This document shows, piece by piece, positions 7,673 to 16,849 of a DNA stretch of 64,000 nt. Below the pieces are notes generated by a model. It had not been told where the DNA came from. It saw nothing but the letters and a program-made list of their open reading frames with translations, and made no database searches. Position numbers and translations under genes: made by a program. The stretch spans positions 213,240 to 277,239 of the forward strand of contig NZ_BMQF01000012.1 of the NCBI RefSeq assembly GCF_014647975.1. The letters are read 5' to 3'. The DNA comes from Streptomyces fumigatiscleroticus (GTDB taxonomy: Bacteria; Actinomycetota; Actinomycetes; Streptomycetales; Streptomycetaceae). How positions within the stretch are numbered: the first letter of the stretch is position 1; each line of letters begins with the position of its first letter.

Positions 7673-8755
7673 TCAGCCGATCTGCGTGCCGGTGGCCGAG
7701 AGCGCCTCGGTGACCGGCTGGAAGAACGTCTCGCCGCCCGAGGCGCAGTCGCCGCTGCCGCCGGAGGTGAGGCCGATCGCGTCGCTGCCCGAGAAGAGCG
7801 AGCCGCCACTGTCACCGGGCTCGGCGCAGACGTCGGTCTGTATCAGGCCGCTGACGATGTCGCCGTTGCCGTAGTTCACGGTCGCGTCCAGACCGGTGAC
7901 CGTGCCGGAGTGCACCTGGGTCGTGGAGCCGCTCCGGGTGACCCGCATGCCGACGGTGGCCTCGGCCGCGCCCGTGATCGCCTGCGTGGAGCCGTCGTAG
8001 AGGTCGACCTCGCTCGCGTGGTCCACGTCGGCGGTGTACTTGACCAGGCCGTAGTCGTCACCCGGGAAGCTGGACGACTCGTTCCGGCCGATGACGGCGC
8101 CGCTGGAGTCGGTCCAGGTGGAGATCGCCTCGGTGCAGTGCCCGGCGGTGAGGAAGTAGGGCTCGCCGCCCTTGACCACGTTGAACCCCACCGAGCAGCG
8201 CCCGCCGGAGCCGGCGATGGCGTCGCCGCCCGCGAGGAACGGCTTGAACTCCCCCGTCGACCGGCGGAGTTCGGCCGCGGGGCCGAGCCCGTCGACGACC
8301 TTCGTCAGCCGGTTCCACTCGGCCGCGGAGACCGTGCGGTCGGCGGTGACCACGACCTTGTTGGCCGTCGGGTCGGTCACCCAGGAGGTGCCCGGCACGG
8401 CGGCGTCCCGCTGAAGAGTGGTGCGGGCGCTCTTCAGCTCGGCGAGGGAGTTCTCCACGACTCTGGCCTCGGCGCCGGCCGCTTCGACGGTCCGCGCCGC
8501 GGTCCGGTCGACCACGTTGACCACGAGGTGCCCGGCCTTCGCGTCGTAGTACGTGCCCGCCGCGTCGGTGCCGAGGCCGGCGGCGAGCGTCGAGGCGAGA
8601 TTTCCGGCCGCCGTGGCCGACAGGAGCCGGGGCGCCGGATCCGCCGGGAGCTCGCCGGCGTTCGCAGTCTGGAAGGTGGATCCGGCGGCGACCAGCGCGG
8701 TGACGGCCGCACCCGCCATGACCGCGCGCTGCCCGGATATGCGTCGGTGCTTCAA
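7673..8755 (-). CDS. sprD: Streptogrisin D-like secreted serine protease precursor
   Basis: This is a chymotrypsin-fold (S1E) protease made as a prepro-enzyme of 360 residues. The start is TTG 8753-8755, seven bases after AGGAGG; the frame stays open upstream but without a site. A Sec signal (about 1-36), a ~135-residue alpha-lytic-type pro-region and a ~190-residue catalytic domain follow. The triad is visible as FLTAGHCT, DDYGLVKY and GDSGGSLF. The mature part (GGDAIAGSGGRCSVGFNVVK, later SEVDLYDGSTQAITGAAEAT) closely recalls streptogrisin D, which prefers large hydrophobic P1 residues. The pro-region acts as foldase and inhibitor in this family. It is one of two streptogrisins here, separated by an SPFH gene. 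Confidence 0.9.
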   Translation of the reverse strand: MKHRRISGQRAVMAGAAVTALVAAGSTFQTANAGELPADPAPRLLSATAAGNLASTLAAGLGTDAAGTYYDAKAGHLVVNVVDRTAARTVEAAGAEARVVENSLAELKSARTTLQRDAAVPGTSWVTDPTANKVVVTADRTVSAAEWNRLTKVVDGLGPAAELRRSTGEFKPFLAGGDAIAGSGGRCSVGFNVVKGGEPYFLTAGHCTEAISTWTDSSGAVIGRNESSSFPGDDYGLVKYTADVDHASEVDLYDGSTQAITGAAEATVGMRVTRSGSTTQVHSGTVTGLDATVNYGNGDIVSGLIQTDVCAEPGDSGGSLFSGSDAIGLTSGGSGDCASGGETFFQPVTEALSATGTQIG

Positions 8756-9041
8756 CTTTCGTCCTCCTGTGGGGGGTCGGTCCGGAAGTTGTGGGGACCT
8801 CACGAACCGGAAGGCGTACGGACACGGAGACGGCACACGGCGCAGGCCGCGGGACGGCCGCGTCCGGGCCGGTCGGACGGCGCCCACTATTCCGAGGACA
8901 ACGGGGAGCACACAAGGTCGACTTCAGGACGCGCGTACGGCCGCGTCACATACGCCCCTCCGTCCCGACCGCCCGCGGTCACGCCCCACGGTTCGCAGTG
9001 CAAACACCGCGAGCGAACAACGCAAGCGCACTCCGTGAGGT

Positions 9042-9929
9042 CTAGTCCTGTCTCAGAACAGCCCCTTCACGGTCCGGTTTCGGCCGCATCTCGGGCTCCG
9101 GGTCGAGCGTGCCCGTGGCCGCCGGGGCCGGGAGCGGCTCCTGGGCCGGTCGTGGGGGTGCCGGTGCCGGCTGCTGTGCCTTCTCCAGAAAACGGAGCAG
9201 CTCCACCGGGAAGGGCAGCACCAGCGTGGAGTTCTTCTCGGCGGCGACGGCCACCACCGTCTGCAACAGCCGCAGTTGCAGCGCCGCCGGGGTGTCCGAC
9301 ATCTGCTGTGCCGCCTCGGCCAGCTTCCGCGACGCCTGGAGCTCGGCGTCGGCGTTGATCACCCGGGCCCGCCGCTCCCGGTCGGCCTCGGCCTGCCGGG
9401 CCATGGACCGCTTCATGGTCTCGGGCAGCGACACGTCCTTGATCTCCACCCGGTCGATCTGCACGCCCCAGCCGATCGCCGGACTGTCGATCATCAGCTC
9501 CAGGCCCTGGTTCAGCTTCTCGCGGTTGGACAGCAGGTCGTCCAGATCGCTCTTGCCGATGATCGAGCGCAGCGAGGTCTGCGCCATCTGGGAGACGGCG
9601 AACCGGTAGTCCTCGACCTGGACCACGGCGTCGGCCGCCTCCACGACCTTGAAGTAGACGACGGCGTCGACCCGCACGGTGACGTTGTCCCGGGTGATGC
9701 CCTCCTGGGCCGGCACCGGCATCGTCACGATCTGCATGTTGACCTTGTGCAGCCGGTCCACGAACGGGACGATCATGGTGAACCCGGGCCCGCGCACCCG
9801 TGCGCGCAGCTTGCCGAGCCGGAACACCACGCCCCGTTCGTACTGCTTGACGACGCGCGCCGCCGCCAGCAGATACACCGCTCCGGCGGAGGCCAACGTC
9901 ACTCCCGCCGCCACCAGCTCCTCGACCAT
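9042..9929 (-). CDS. SPFH/band 7 (slipin-type) membrane protein
   Basis: The 295-residue protein has one N-terminal membrane helix (about 7-24), then a stomatin/prohibitin domain starting VKQYERGVVFRLGKLRARVRGPG and a helical coiled region rich in Arg/Ala/Glu (about 165-230). A Pro-rich tail follows. Such proteins form membrane microdomain scaffolds and often control protease activity. The ATG at 9929 follows GGGGGG; GTG immediately before it is an alternative. It lies between two protease genes on the same strand, with 286 and 186 bp on either side, so it is probably its own transcription unit. No NfeD-like partner is adjacent, which is unusual for slipins. Confidence 0.85.
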   Translation of the reverse strand: MVEELVAAGVTLASAGAVYLLAAARVVKQYERGVVFRLGKLRARVRGPGFTMIVPFVDRLHKVNMQIVTMPVPAQEGITRDNVTVRVDAVVYFKVVEAADAVVQVEDYRFAVSQMAQTSLRSIIGKSDLDDLLSNREKLNQGLELMIDSPAIGWGVQIDRVEIKDVSLPETMKRSMARQAEADRERRARVINADAELQASRKLAEAAQQMSDTPAALQLRLLQTVVAVAAEKNSTLVLPFPVELLRFLEKAQQPAPAPPRPAQEPLPAPAATGTLDPEPEMRPKPDREGAVLRQD

Positions 9930-10036
9930 CACGGCCCCCCAGGGTCGACGCGAGCGCATCAGGTGTGGCACGCACCCGGTTGCCATCGGGTGCGCTCCTG
10001 GCGTGCCCTTCGACGGTAACCCCGTACGCGCACAGG

Positions 10037-10076
10037 GGCGAGCCCCCGCACACCGGTCGGGTGGCGGGGGCTCGCC
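10037..10076 (-). terminator. Hairpin terminator after the streptogrisin B-like gene
   Basis: GGCGAGCCCCCGC (10037-10049) pairs perfectly with GCGGGGGCTCGCC (10064-10076). It lies 40 bp past the stop codon of the minus-strand protease gene at 10116. Confidence 0.8.
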
Positions 10077-10115
10077 TGCTGCTGGCTGCAGGTCGGACCG
10101 TGCGGTGGTGCCGGA

Positions 10116-11024
10116 TCAGTAGACGTGCACACCGTAGGCGCTGAGCGCCTCGGTGACCGGCTGGAAGAAGGTCGTGCCGCCGGAGGTGCAGTCGCCGCTG
10201 CCGCCGGAGGTCAGACCGTAGGCGATGCCGCTGTTGGAGTACAGCGAACCGCCGGAGTCGCCGGGCTCGGCGCAGACCGTCGTCTGGATCATGCCGTACA
10301 CGATGTCGCCGCTGCCGTAGTTGACCGTGGCGTTGAGCGCGGTGACCCGGCCGCTGTGGATGCCGGTGGTGGAGCCGCGCCGGTAGACGGTCGTGCCGAC
10401 GCTGGGCGTGCCCGCGCTGGTGATGTCCACGCTGCCGACGGTGCCCGACTTGGTGACCGAGGAGTTCGTGTAGCGCACGATCCCGTAGTCGTTGGTCGGG
10501 AAGCTGGAACCGGCGGTGGTGCCGAGAGTGGTGGTGTGGGACGAGTTCGACCACCAGGTGCCCGCGCCGTCGGTGCAGTGACCGGCGGTCAGGAAGTAGT
10601 AGTTCCCGCTGTTGTCCTGGACGTTGAAGCCCAGCGAGCAGCGCCAGCTGCTCGCGTAGATGGCGTCACCGCCGCCGATGAACTTCTGGAACCTGCCCGA
10701 GGTGTGCTTGATCGTGAGCGCGTCGGCGTTGCCGCCGGCCTGCTCCTTGATCTTGGCGATCTCGGCCTGGGAGACCGTGCTGTCGACGGTGACGACCACA
10801 CGGTTGGTCTTGCTGTCGACGGCCCAGGCGGTGCCCGGGACGTCGGCCTTGAGCACCGAGCTGCTCGCGCTCTTGAGCTCGGCGGTGCTGAAGGTGGTGG
10901 GAGTGTCGGACGCGTTCGCGCTGGGGACCGCGATCGCGGCCGCAGCCACGAGTCCGGTGGAAACGGCGATCAGCCGGGTCCGTCTCGTGATGCCGCTGCG
11001 GGGAGTGGTGCGCTTGATCCTCAC
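10116..11024 (-). CDS. sprB: Streptogrisin B-like secreted serine protease precursor
   Basis: The 302-residue prepro-protease starts at GTG 11024 after GGAGG with a seven-base spacer; its first residues are MRIKRTTPRSG, the usual streptogrisin B opening. It has a signal peptide (about 1-38), a short pro-region (about 75 residues) and a chymotrypsin-like domain from about residue 116 (IGGGDAIYASSWRCSLGFNV). The triad is in FLTAGHCTDG, NDYGIVRY and GDSGGSLY, and the end FFQPVTEALSAYGVHVY is family-typical. The short pro-region distinguishes it from the D-like paralogue at 7673. It is probably an extracellular, developmentally expressed protease. The name rests on remembered sequence similarity, not a search. 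Confidence 0.88.
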   Translation of the reverse strand: MRIKRTTPRSGITRRTRLIAVSTGLVAAAAIAVPSANASDTPTTFSTAELKSASSSVLKADVPGTAWAVDSKTNRVVVTVDSTVSQAEIAKIKEQAGGNADALTIKHTSGRFQKFIGGGDAIYASSWRCSLGFNVQDNSGNYYFLTAGHCTDGAGTWWSNSSHTTTLGTTAGSSFPTNDYGIVRYTNSSVTKSGTVGSVDITSAGTPSVGTTVYRRGSTTGIHSGRVTALNATVNYGSGDIVYGMIQTTVCAEPGDSGGSLYSNSGIAYGLTSGGSGDCTSGGTTFFQPVTEALSAYGVHVY

Positions 11025-11705
11025 TTTTCGTTCCTCCACATGGGAAGTCGGGGGCCCTCGTGGGGTTCGGGCCCGTGAGGCGCAGCCGGAGGCCCGCATG
11101 TCCGGATTCCGAACACGCCGTGCCCCTGACAAGCGCTGTGGGGGAGTATTCGGCCGTACGACCGACCGGCGCAAGGGCGCCTTTCGGCCGTCGGCCGTGG
11201 AACCGGCTGTGCGAGGTGTCCCCCGCCCCGGAACCGGTGACCGCCGTTTCCGCTGGTGATGTCGGCGACGACGGCCCGCGGCGAGCCGCCTTCCGCCGCC
11301 GTTGTCCGAAGCGTAGGCCCGCGCCCTTCCGGCGTGAAGGCCGGCTCCGCGCCGAGGCCCGGGAACGTGCGCAGCCGGACGTCCGCGTCCGGCATCCGCA
11401 CCGCGCGGCGGGCGTCGTACGGCGAGGCCGCGACGGGAGCGGGACGCGCGCCGTGCCGGGGAGGGACGGCCCGGCCGCCTCCCACGGCGGTCCCCGGCGC
11501 CACCGCGTCACCGTCGGCGGTCCGCGCCCCGGGGATGTCCGGAAGTCGCCCCTCCGGATGAACCTCCGGCCGGTGGGCGCCCGTCAGCGCGGACGGTCCC
11601 GGGAAGCCGGCACCGAGGCCGTCCGGCACCGTGCCCCGCTGCCGGCCCCGGCCGCGTTCACGGAGTCCGGGATCTCACCCTCCGAACTGAAGGACTGACG
11701 GCATC
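11025..11705. other. 681-bp interval without a convincing gene
   Basis: Several frames are open here on both strands, but their translations are low-complexity Arg/Pro/Ala/Gly strings with no ribosome binding site or family resemblance. The right end leads into the promoter of the sprB-like gene, read leftwards. The base composition is uniformly GC-rich. I see no RNA gene or clear hairpin. Confidence 0.6.
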
Positions 11706-12863
11706 TCAGCAGTCACAGCCGCAGTCGCAGCCGTCGCAGCAGCCGTCACAGCACTTGCCGCAGTCGCAGCAGCAGTCACAGCCGTCGCAGCAATCGCCGC
11801 AGTCGCACTTGGAGCAGAGCCCCTCCCGGCGCTGCCGGGTCCAGGGGTCCTCGAACGTGCCGCAGCACATCTGGCACGTGCAGGCCAGTCCCAGCCACAC
11901 GGCGCACCCCGCGAGCAGCCCGCGCCGGTCGCGGCGCGGCGGCTCGGGCGGCAGCGGGGCGCCGGGCCCGCCGGGCGGCGCGTACGGCCCGGCGCCGTGC
12001 GCGCAGGAGACGGTGCCGAAGGCCCGGTCCACGGAGGCGGCCAGCTCGTGCACGAGCAGCCGGTGCGCCAGCCCGGCGTCCGTGAACTCGACCTCCCTCA
12101 GCGCGAGCCGGATGCCGTGCACGGCGTCGTCGGCCAGCCGGCGGGCCTCCACGAGGGAGGTCCCGGTGGCCGTGAGCGGATTCCAGGCGCCTGCCGCCGC
12201 GTCGGCCTCCCGGTCCTCCACGGCGTCCAGCAGATGCGCCAGCCGACCGAAGAGCCGGCCGGCCTCCGCGAGCGGCCCGGCGTTGCCCGGCCGCCCGGCG
12301 AGGACCGCGGTGTGCGCGAAGGCCGCGGCGGTCGCGGTCTCGGTCGGCTCGGTGACGGCGAGGACCGGCGTACCGGGCCCGGCCAGCGCCTCGAGGCCCG
12401 TCTGCCGGTCCACGGCGTCGACCAGGACGGCGGTGTCGAAGCCGACGGCGGAGCCGGCCCGCGACCCCGCCGCGTCCCAGCTCGCGGCGACCCTGCGGGC
12501 GGCACGCGCCATCGGCCGGCGGGCCAGCAGCCCGTCCCCGTCGGCGACGTGGTCGCGCACCTTGGCCGAGGCGAGCACCAGGGAGACGGCCGCCGCGAGC
12601 CGCGCTCCCTCGCCGTGCGCGACGGACGCGGTGCGCATGCCGCGCAGCGGGCAGGGTCCCGCCGTACGGCGTCCCGCGCCGCCGTGCCCGGCCTGAGCCT
12701 CCGTCAACACCGATATGAGCAGCCCGTCATAGTTCGTCACGATGCGCGCGAACTGTCCGTGGTCCCCGCGCAGCGCGAGACACAGCCCGCACAGATGGGC
12801 CGTCCACTGGGTGGTGAGACGTTCCCCCAGCCGATGCCGGCAGGGCCTGACGATTCCGAACAC
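11706..12863 (-). CDS. DUF5685-type protein with a half-cysteine C-terminal tail
   Basis: The ~385-residue protein starts at GTG 12863 (MFGIVRPCRHRLGE) after GGGGGAA. The body is an Ala-rich helical domain with conserved-looking pieces near the N-terminus: CGLCLALRGDHGQFARIVTNYD, with two Cys and a His that could bind a metal. A hydrophobic stretch near 330 (LLAGCAVWLGLACTCQMCC) is followed by a 36-residue tail starting CSKCDCGDCC, in which 18 residues are cysteine and most others Asp or Gly. The opening fits the DUF5685 family; the tail looks like a metal-binding or metallothionein-like appendage. Function is unknown. It is divergent from sflA, 289 bp away. Confidence 0.7.
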   Translation of the reverse strand: MFGIVRPCRHRLGERLTTQWTAHLCGLCLALRGDHGQFARIVTNYDGLLISVLTEAQAGHGGAGRRTAGPCPLRGMRTASVAHGEGARLAAAVSLVLASAKVRDHVADGDGLLARRPMARAARRVAASWDAAGSRAGSAVGFDTAVLVDAVDRQTGLEALAGPGTPVLAVTEPTETATAAAFAHTAVLAGRPGNAGPLAEAGRLFGRLAHLLDAVEDREADAAAGAWNPLTATGTSLVEARRLADDAVHGIRLALREVEFTDAGLAHRLLVHELAASVDRAFGTVSCAHGAGPYAPPGGPGAPLPPEPPRRDRRGLLAGCAVWLGLACTCQMCCGTFEDPWTRQRREGLCSKCDCGDCCDGCDCCCDCGKCCDGCCDGCDCGCDC

Positions 12864-13152
12864 GACGTTCCCCCGTGGTACGTGGACGCTGAGCGGCCGC
12901 ATCGTATCGGGCCACCGCGTTCACCCGTACGCACGGTCATCACCCGTACGCCGGGAAGAGTCATATTTCACTCTCAGTCAGCACCCGTTTGTGGCAAGAC
13001 CCTTGGGAAACATGGACTCTCGACGGATCGACTGTGCACCAGTACCGTCACAAACCCCCCGCGCGGCGTCTATCCACTTGGCGCACCGTCCGCATCATGG
13101 ATGACCATAGGGATGCGAAAAGCAAGAAAGACCGCTGTGAGAGGAGGCGTCC

Positions 13153-13590
13153 ATGGGATCGGTACGCAAGGCGAGTGCCTGGCTCGGCCTCGTCGACGAC
13201 AACGAAGACGAGCGTTACTACGACGACGATTACTCCGACGGGACCGAGCCCGGGGATGCCTGGGTGACCGACCCCCGGGTCAAGGTGGCCGCGGACGTCG
13301 CCGAGGAGAAGGGCCGCCGCATCGGCACGGTCACCCCCGACAGCTTCCGGGACGCGCGCGCAATCGGCGAGCTGTTCCGTGACGGCGTCCCGGTCATCAT
13401 GAACCTCACCGCCATGGACCCCGCCGACGCCAAGCGCGTGGTCGACTTCGCGGCCGGGCTCATCTTCGGCCTGCGCGGATCGATCGACCGCGTCTCCAAC
13501 CGCGTGTTCCTGCTCAGCCCCGCCGGTACGGAGATCGTGAGCGGGGAACCGGGCGCCCACCGGGCCGACGGCTTCTACAACCAGAGCTGA
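13153..13590 (+). CDS. sflA: SepF-like cell division protein SflA
   Basis: The 145-residue protein has an acidic N-terminal linker (DDNEDERYYDDDYSDG) and a C-terminal SepF domain: GTVTPDSFRDARAIGELFRDGVPV (in part), then VIMNLTAMDPADAKRVVDFAAGL and FGLRGSIDRVSNRVFLLSP. SepF tethers FtsZ to the membrane. Streptomyces has three paralogues, and this one matches SflA by its linker and locus. S. coelicolor SCO1749 is SflA, which affects hyphal polarity and branching. The ATG follows GAGGAGG. The amphipathic membrane-targeting helix expected at the extreme N-terminus (MGSVRKASAWLGLV) is present. It stands alone and is convergent with the acyl-CoA dehydrogenase gene. Confidence 0.88.
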   Translation: MGSVRKASAWLGLVDDNEDERYYDDDYSDGTEPGDAWVTDPRVKVAADVAEEKGRRIGTVTPDSFRDARAIGELFRDGVPVIMNLTAMDPADAKRVVDFAAGLIFGLRGSIDRVSNRVFLLSPAGTEIVSGEPGAHRADGFYNQS

Positions 13591-13628
13591 GGCGAGGCCG
13601 CTGACCGGCCCCGCCTCCTCGGCCGGGT

Positions 13629-14801
13629 CTACCGGAACGCGTCGATTCCGGTGAGCGCCTTGCCCAGCACCAGCTGGTGCATCTCGACGGTGCCCTCATA
13701 GGTGAGCACCGATTCCAGATTCGTCGCGTGCCGCATGACGGGGTATTCGAGCGAGATCCCGTTGGCCCCGAGAATCGTCCGGGCCGTACGGCAGATGTCG
13801 ATGGCCTCCCGTACGTTGTTGAGCTTGCCGAAGCTGACCTGCTCGGGACGGAGCCGGCCGGCGTCCATGCGCCGCCCGAGATGATGGGCGAGCAGAATTC
13901 CCTTGTGCAGTTCGACCGCCATGTCGGCGAGCTTGGCCTGGGTCAGCTGGAACCCGCCGATGGGCCGCCCGAACTGCTCCCGCGACTTCGCGTACTCCAC
14001 GGCCGCCTCGAAGCAGCTGCGCGCCGCTCCCATCGCGCCCCAGACGATGCCGTACCGGGCATGGGTGAGACAGCTGAGCGGACCACGCAGACCGGTCACC
14101 TCGGGCAGCACGGCGTCGCCGGGCAACCGTACGTCGTCCAGGACGAGTTCACTGGTGACGGAGGCGCGCAGGGACCACTTGTGCGTGATCTCCGGGGCGG
14201 AGAACCCGGGGCTGTCCGTCGGTACGACGAACCCGCGGACGCCCTCCTCCGTCTGCGCCCAGACGACGGCGACCCCGGCCACGGACCCGTTGGTGATCCA
14301 CATCTTGCGCCCGTTGAGCACCCAGTCCGCGCCGTCGCGCTTGGCGTGGGTGCGCATCGAGGCGGGGTCGGAGCCGTGGTCGGGCTCGGTCAGCCCGAAG
14401 CAGCCGATCACCTCGCCGGCCGCCATGCGCGGCAGCCACGTCTGCTTCTGCTCCTCGCTGCCGAACCGGTGGATGGCGTACATGGCCAGGGAGCCCTGCA
14501 CGGAGACCAGGGAGCGGATGCCGGAGTCGGCGGCCTCCAGCTCCAGACAGGCCAGCCCGTACTGCACGGCACTGGCACCGGCGCACCCGTAGCCCTTCAG
14601 CGACATGCCGAGCGCGCCCATCGCGCCCAGCTCCCGGGCGAGTTCCCGGACGCCGGGCAGCTCGCCCTTCTCGTACCACTCGGCGACGTGGGGCAGCACA
14701 CGGTCCGCGGCCCAGTTCCGCACGGTGTCCCGGACGGCCAGGTCCTCCGGGTCCAGCAGGTCGTCGATGCCGAGGGGGTCGGCGGGGTCGAACGAGGACA
14801 C
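13629..14801 (-). CDS. Acyl-CoA dehydrogenase (glutaryl-CoA dehydrogenase-like)
   Basis: The 390-residue flavoenzyme has the family layout: N-terminal helices, a beta domain with CFGLTEPDHGSDP and WITNGSVAGVAVVWAQ, and a C-terminal helical domain ending NLESVLTYEGTVEMHQLVLGKALTG. The catalytic base is the Glu in TYEGT. The pair of motifs and the N-terminal LDPEDLAVRDTVRNW fit glutaryl-CoA dehydrogenase more than short-chain enzymes, but the decarboxylating role is unproven. It would feed electrons to ETF. The start is GTG 14801 after GGAGGG. A perfect palindrome lies 24-40 bp upstream of the start and probably controls it. Confidence 0.85.
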   Translation of the reverse strand: MSSFDPADPLGIDDLLDPEDLAVRDTVRNWAADRVLPHVAEWYEKGELPGVRELARELGAMGALGMSLKGYGCAGASAVQYGLACLELEAADSGIRSLVSVQGSLAMYAIHRFGSEEQKQTWLPRMAAGEVIGCFGLTEPDHGSDPASMRTHAKRDGADWVLNGRKMWITNGSVAGVAVVWAQTEEGVRGFVVPTDSPGFSAPEITHKWSLRASVTSELVLDDVRLPGDAVLPEVTGLRGPLSCLTHARYGIVWGAMGAARSCFEAAVEYAKSREQFGRPIGGFQLTQAKLADMAVELHKGILLAHHLGRRMDAGRLRPEQVSFGKLNNVREAIDICRTARTILGANGISLEYPVMRHATNLESVLTYEGTVEMHQLVLGKALTGIDAFR

Positions 14802-14824
14802 AGGGCACCCTCCGAATGACTGAA

Positions 14825-14841
14825 AACTAGCACCGCTAGTT
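14825..14841. promoter_or_regulatory. 17-bp perfect palindrome upstream of the acyl-CoA dehydrogenase gene
   Basis: AACTAGC-ACC-GCTAGTT is symmetric in all 14 arm positions and stands out as AT-richer than its surroundings. It lies 24 bp upstream of the GTG start. The size and symmetry suggest a TetR- or MarR-type repressor; none is encoded next to it. Confidence 0.65.
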
Positions 14842-14986
14842 ACGGCTCCGGACCGACGTTACGTGGCAGTGTCCCGCACGTCCAGCCTGCCGAAACGACG
14901 GACCGTGGACCGCCGACGGCGCTCGACCCCTCACGGGCGTACGTCCACCTCACGGACGGTGAACGGGTGGTGCGCGGGTGGGAGAC

Positions 14987-16591
14987 TCACACGGAGACGC
15001 GGGACTCCACGGCGTCCCGAGGCGCAGGCACCCCCGCAGCCGGAACTCCCTCGCACTGCATCACCCGCGGCAACCGCAACGCCATCACCGCCCCCAGCAG
15101 CAACAGCCCCGCACTCACCAGCAGCGTCACATGCAGCCCGTGCACGAACGCGTCCCTCGCCGCGGACCGCAGGGCGAGCCCGGCGGACCCGCCGAGCCGC
15201 CCGGCGACCTCGTAGGCCTCGCCCAGCGAGTGCCCCGCCGCCTCCGACGCCGGCGCCGGCACCCCCGGCACGCCGGCGAGGCCCGGCGCGTACGCCGCGT
15301 TCATCACGCTGCCCAGCAGGGCGATGCCGATGCCCGCGCCCAGTTGGTACGACGTCTCACCGATCGCCGCCGCCCCGCCGGAGTGCTCCTGCGGCGCCTC
15401 GCTCAGCATCGACTCGTAGGCCCCGAAGAGGGTCGTCTCCAGGCCGAGGCCGAGCAGCACGAACCCGCTCAGCAGCAGCGGGAGGTTGTCGGCCGGGCCC
15501 ATCGCCGTCAGCGTCACCACCGCGGCCGCCGTCAGGCAGAACCCGCCGCACACCATCCGCCGGGGCCCGAACCGGCGCAGCAGCCGCGCCCCGGCCAGCC
15601 CGGCCGCCATCGCGGCGAACGTCAGCGGCAGCAGCCGCAGTCCGGTGCCGAGCGGGGACAGTCCCAGCACCAGTTGCAGGTACTGCGCCGCCATCAGCTC
15701 CAGGCCGACCAGCGCGAGCATCGCCAGCACGATGCAGCCCACGGAGACGCTGAACGCCGGCCGGGCGAACAGCCGCAGGTCCACCAGCGGATGCGCACGG
15801 CGCCGCTGCCGTCGTACGAACCCGGTCAGCAGGGCGGCGCCGGCCAGCAGCGGCAGCAGGGTGGCCACACTGCCCGCGGGCTCCCCGCCGCCGAGGCGTT
15901 TGACGCCCAGCACCACCCCGAACAGTCCGGCCGCCGCCATCAGCGCGCCCACCACGTCCCAGGGGCCGTCGCGGTCCCCCTTCGACTCGGGCAGCAGCAG
16001 CCGGCCCACCGGCAGGCTCACCAGCATCAGCGGGATGTTGACGAGAAAGACCGACCCCCACCAGAAGTGCTCCAGCAGAAAGCCGCCGAGCAGCGGCCCG
16101 ACCGCCGCGCCCACCGCCGCCACGGCGCTCCATATGCCGATCGCCAGGGCCCGCTCGCGCCGGTCCGGGAAGACCTGCCGCAGGATCGACAGGGTCGCGG
16201 GCATGATCATCGCGCCGCCGACGCCGAGCAGCGCCCGGGCGGCTATCAGTACCTGCGCGCTGTCCGCGAGGGCCGCCAGGGCGGAGGCGACGCCGAACAG
16301 GCCGTACCCGAGGAGCAGGACGCGTCTGCGGCCCACCCGGTCGCCGAGCGTGCCGAACAGGATCAGCAGCGAGGCGCAGACCAAGGGGTAGGCGTCGACG
16401 ATCCACAGCAGTTCCACCGCGCCGGGCCTGAGGTCCTCCGTGACGGCGGGGACCGCCACGTGCAGCACGGTGGCGTCGACGGCGACCAGCAGCAGGCTGA
16501 CGCAGAGGACGACGAGGACGACCCAGCGGTCGGCACCGGGCCCGGCCGCCCGACGGCGCAGTGCGACGGCGGCCGTGGTCGTCCCGGACAT
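14987..16591 (-). CDS. MFS drug-export protein (DHA2/EmrB-QacA type, 14 helices)
   Basis: The 534-residue protein starts at ATG 16591, seven bases after GGGAGG (MSGTTTAAVALRRRA). Motif C/D1 of 14-helix drug:proton antiporters is present near the first helix (DATVLHVAVPAVTEDL), as are loop 2-3 (FGTLGDRVGRRRVLL) and the conserved GVGGAMIMPATLSILRQVF. Fourteen hydrophobic segments can be counted. The substrate is unknown, and no regulator is adjacent. It is divergent from the glycosyltransferase gene at 16850; the 258-bp interval between them carries several GC hairpins, including one pairing CACGGGG with CCCCGTG. Confidence 0.87.
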   Translation of the reverse strand: MSGTTTAAVALRRRAAGPGADRWVVLVVLCVSLLLVAVDATVLHVAVPAVTEDLRPGAVELLWIVDAYPLVCASLLILFGTLGDRVGRRRVLLLGYGLFGVASALAALADSAQVLIAARALLGVGGAMIMPATLSILRQVFPDRRERALAIGIWSAVAAVGAAVGPLLGGFLLEHFWWGSVFLVNIPLMLVSLPVGRLLLPESKGDRDGPWDVVGALMAAAGLFGVVLGVKRLGGGEPAGSVATLLPLLAGAALLTGFVRRQRRRAHPLVDLRLFARPAFSVSVGCIVLAMLALVGLELMAAQYLQLVLGLSPLGTGLRLLPLTFAAMAAGLAGARLLRRFGPRRMVCGGFCLTAAAVVTLTAMGPADNLPLLLSGFVLLGLGLETTLFGAYESMLSEAPQEHSGGAAAIGETSYQLGAGIGIALLGSVMNAAYAPGLAGVPGVPAPASEAAGHSLGEAYEVAGRLGGSAGLALRSAARDAFVHGLHVTLLVSAGLLLLGAVMALRLPRVMQCEGVPAAGVPAPRDAVESRVSV

Positions 16592-16849
16592 GCAGGTACC
16601 TCCCAGATGTTCCCTCGGCTTCGGCGGGCTCACGGGGTGGGGACTCCCCGTGACGTCGGCCTGGGGAGCGGTGGCTCCCCGGCCCGCGCAGCGAAGCGAG
16701 TGGCTCGTCAGCGTACGCGAGTTCACGCCACGGTCACGTGGCGGACCTCTCACAGGTGCGGGATACCCATGTGGTGTACGCCACTCCCCTTTTCCGGCCG
16801 ACGGCCCCGGCGGAGCGGCGGGTGGCGCGGGCCGCCGATAATCGAGCCC

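Noticed and set aside
11256..11698. Possible plus-strand genes in the 11.0-11.7 kb interval
   Set aside because: No ribosome binding site and composition typical of shadow frames.
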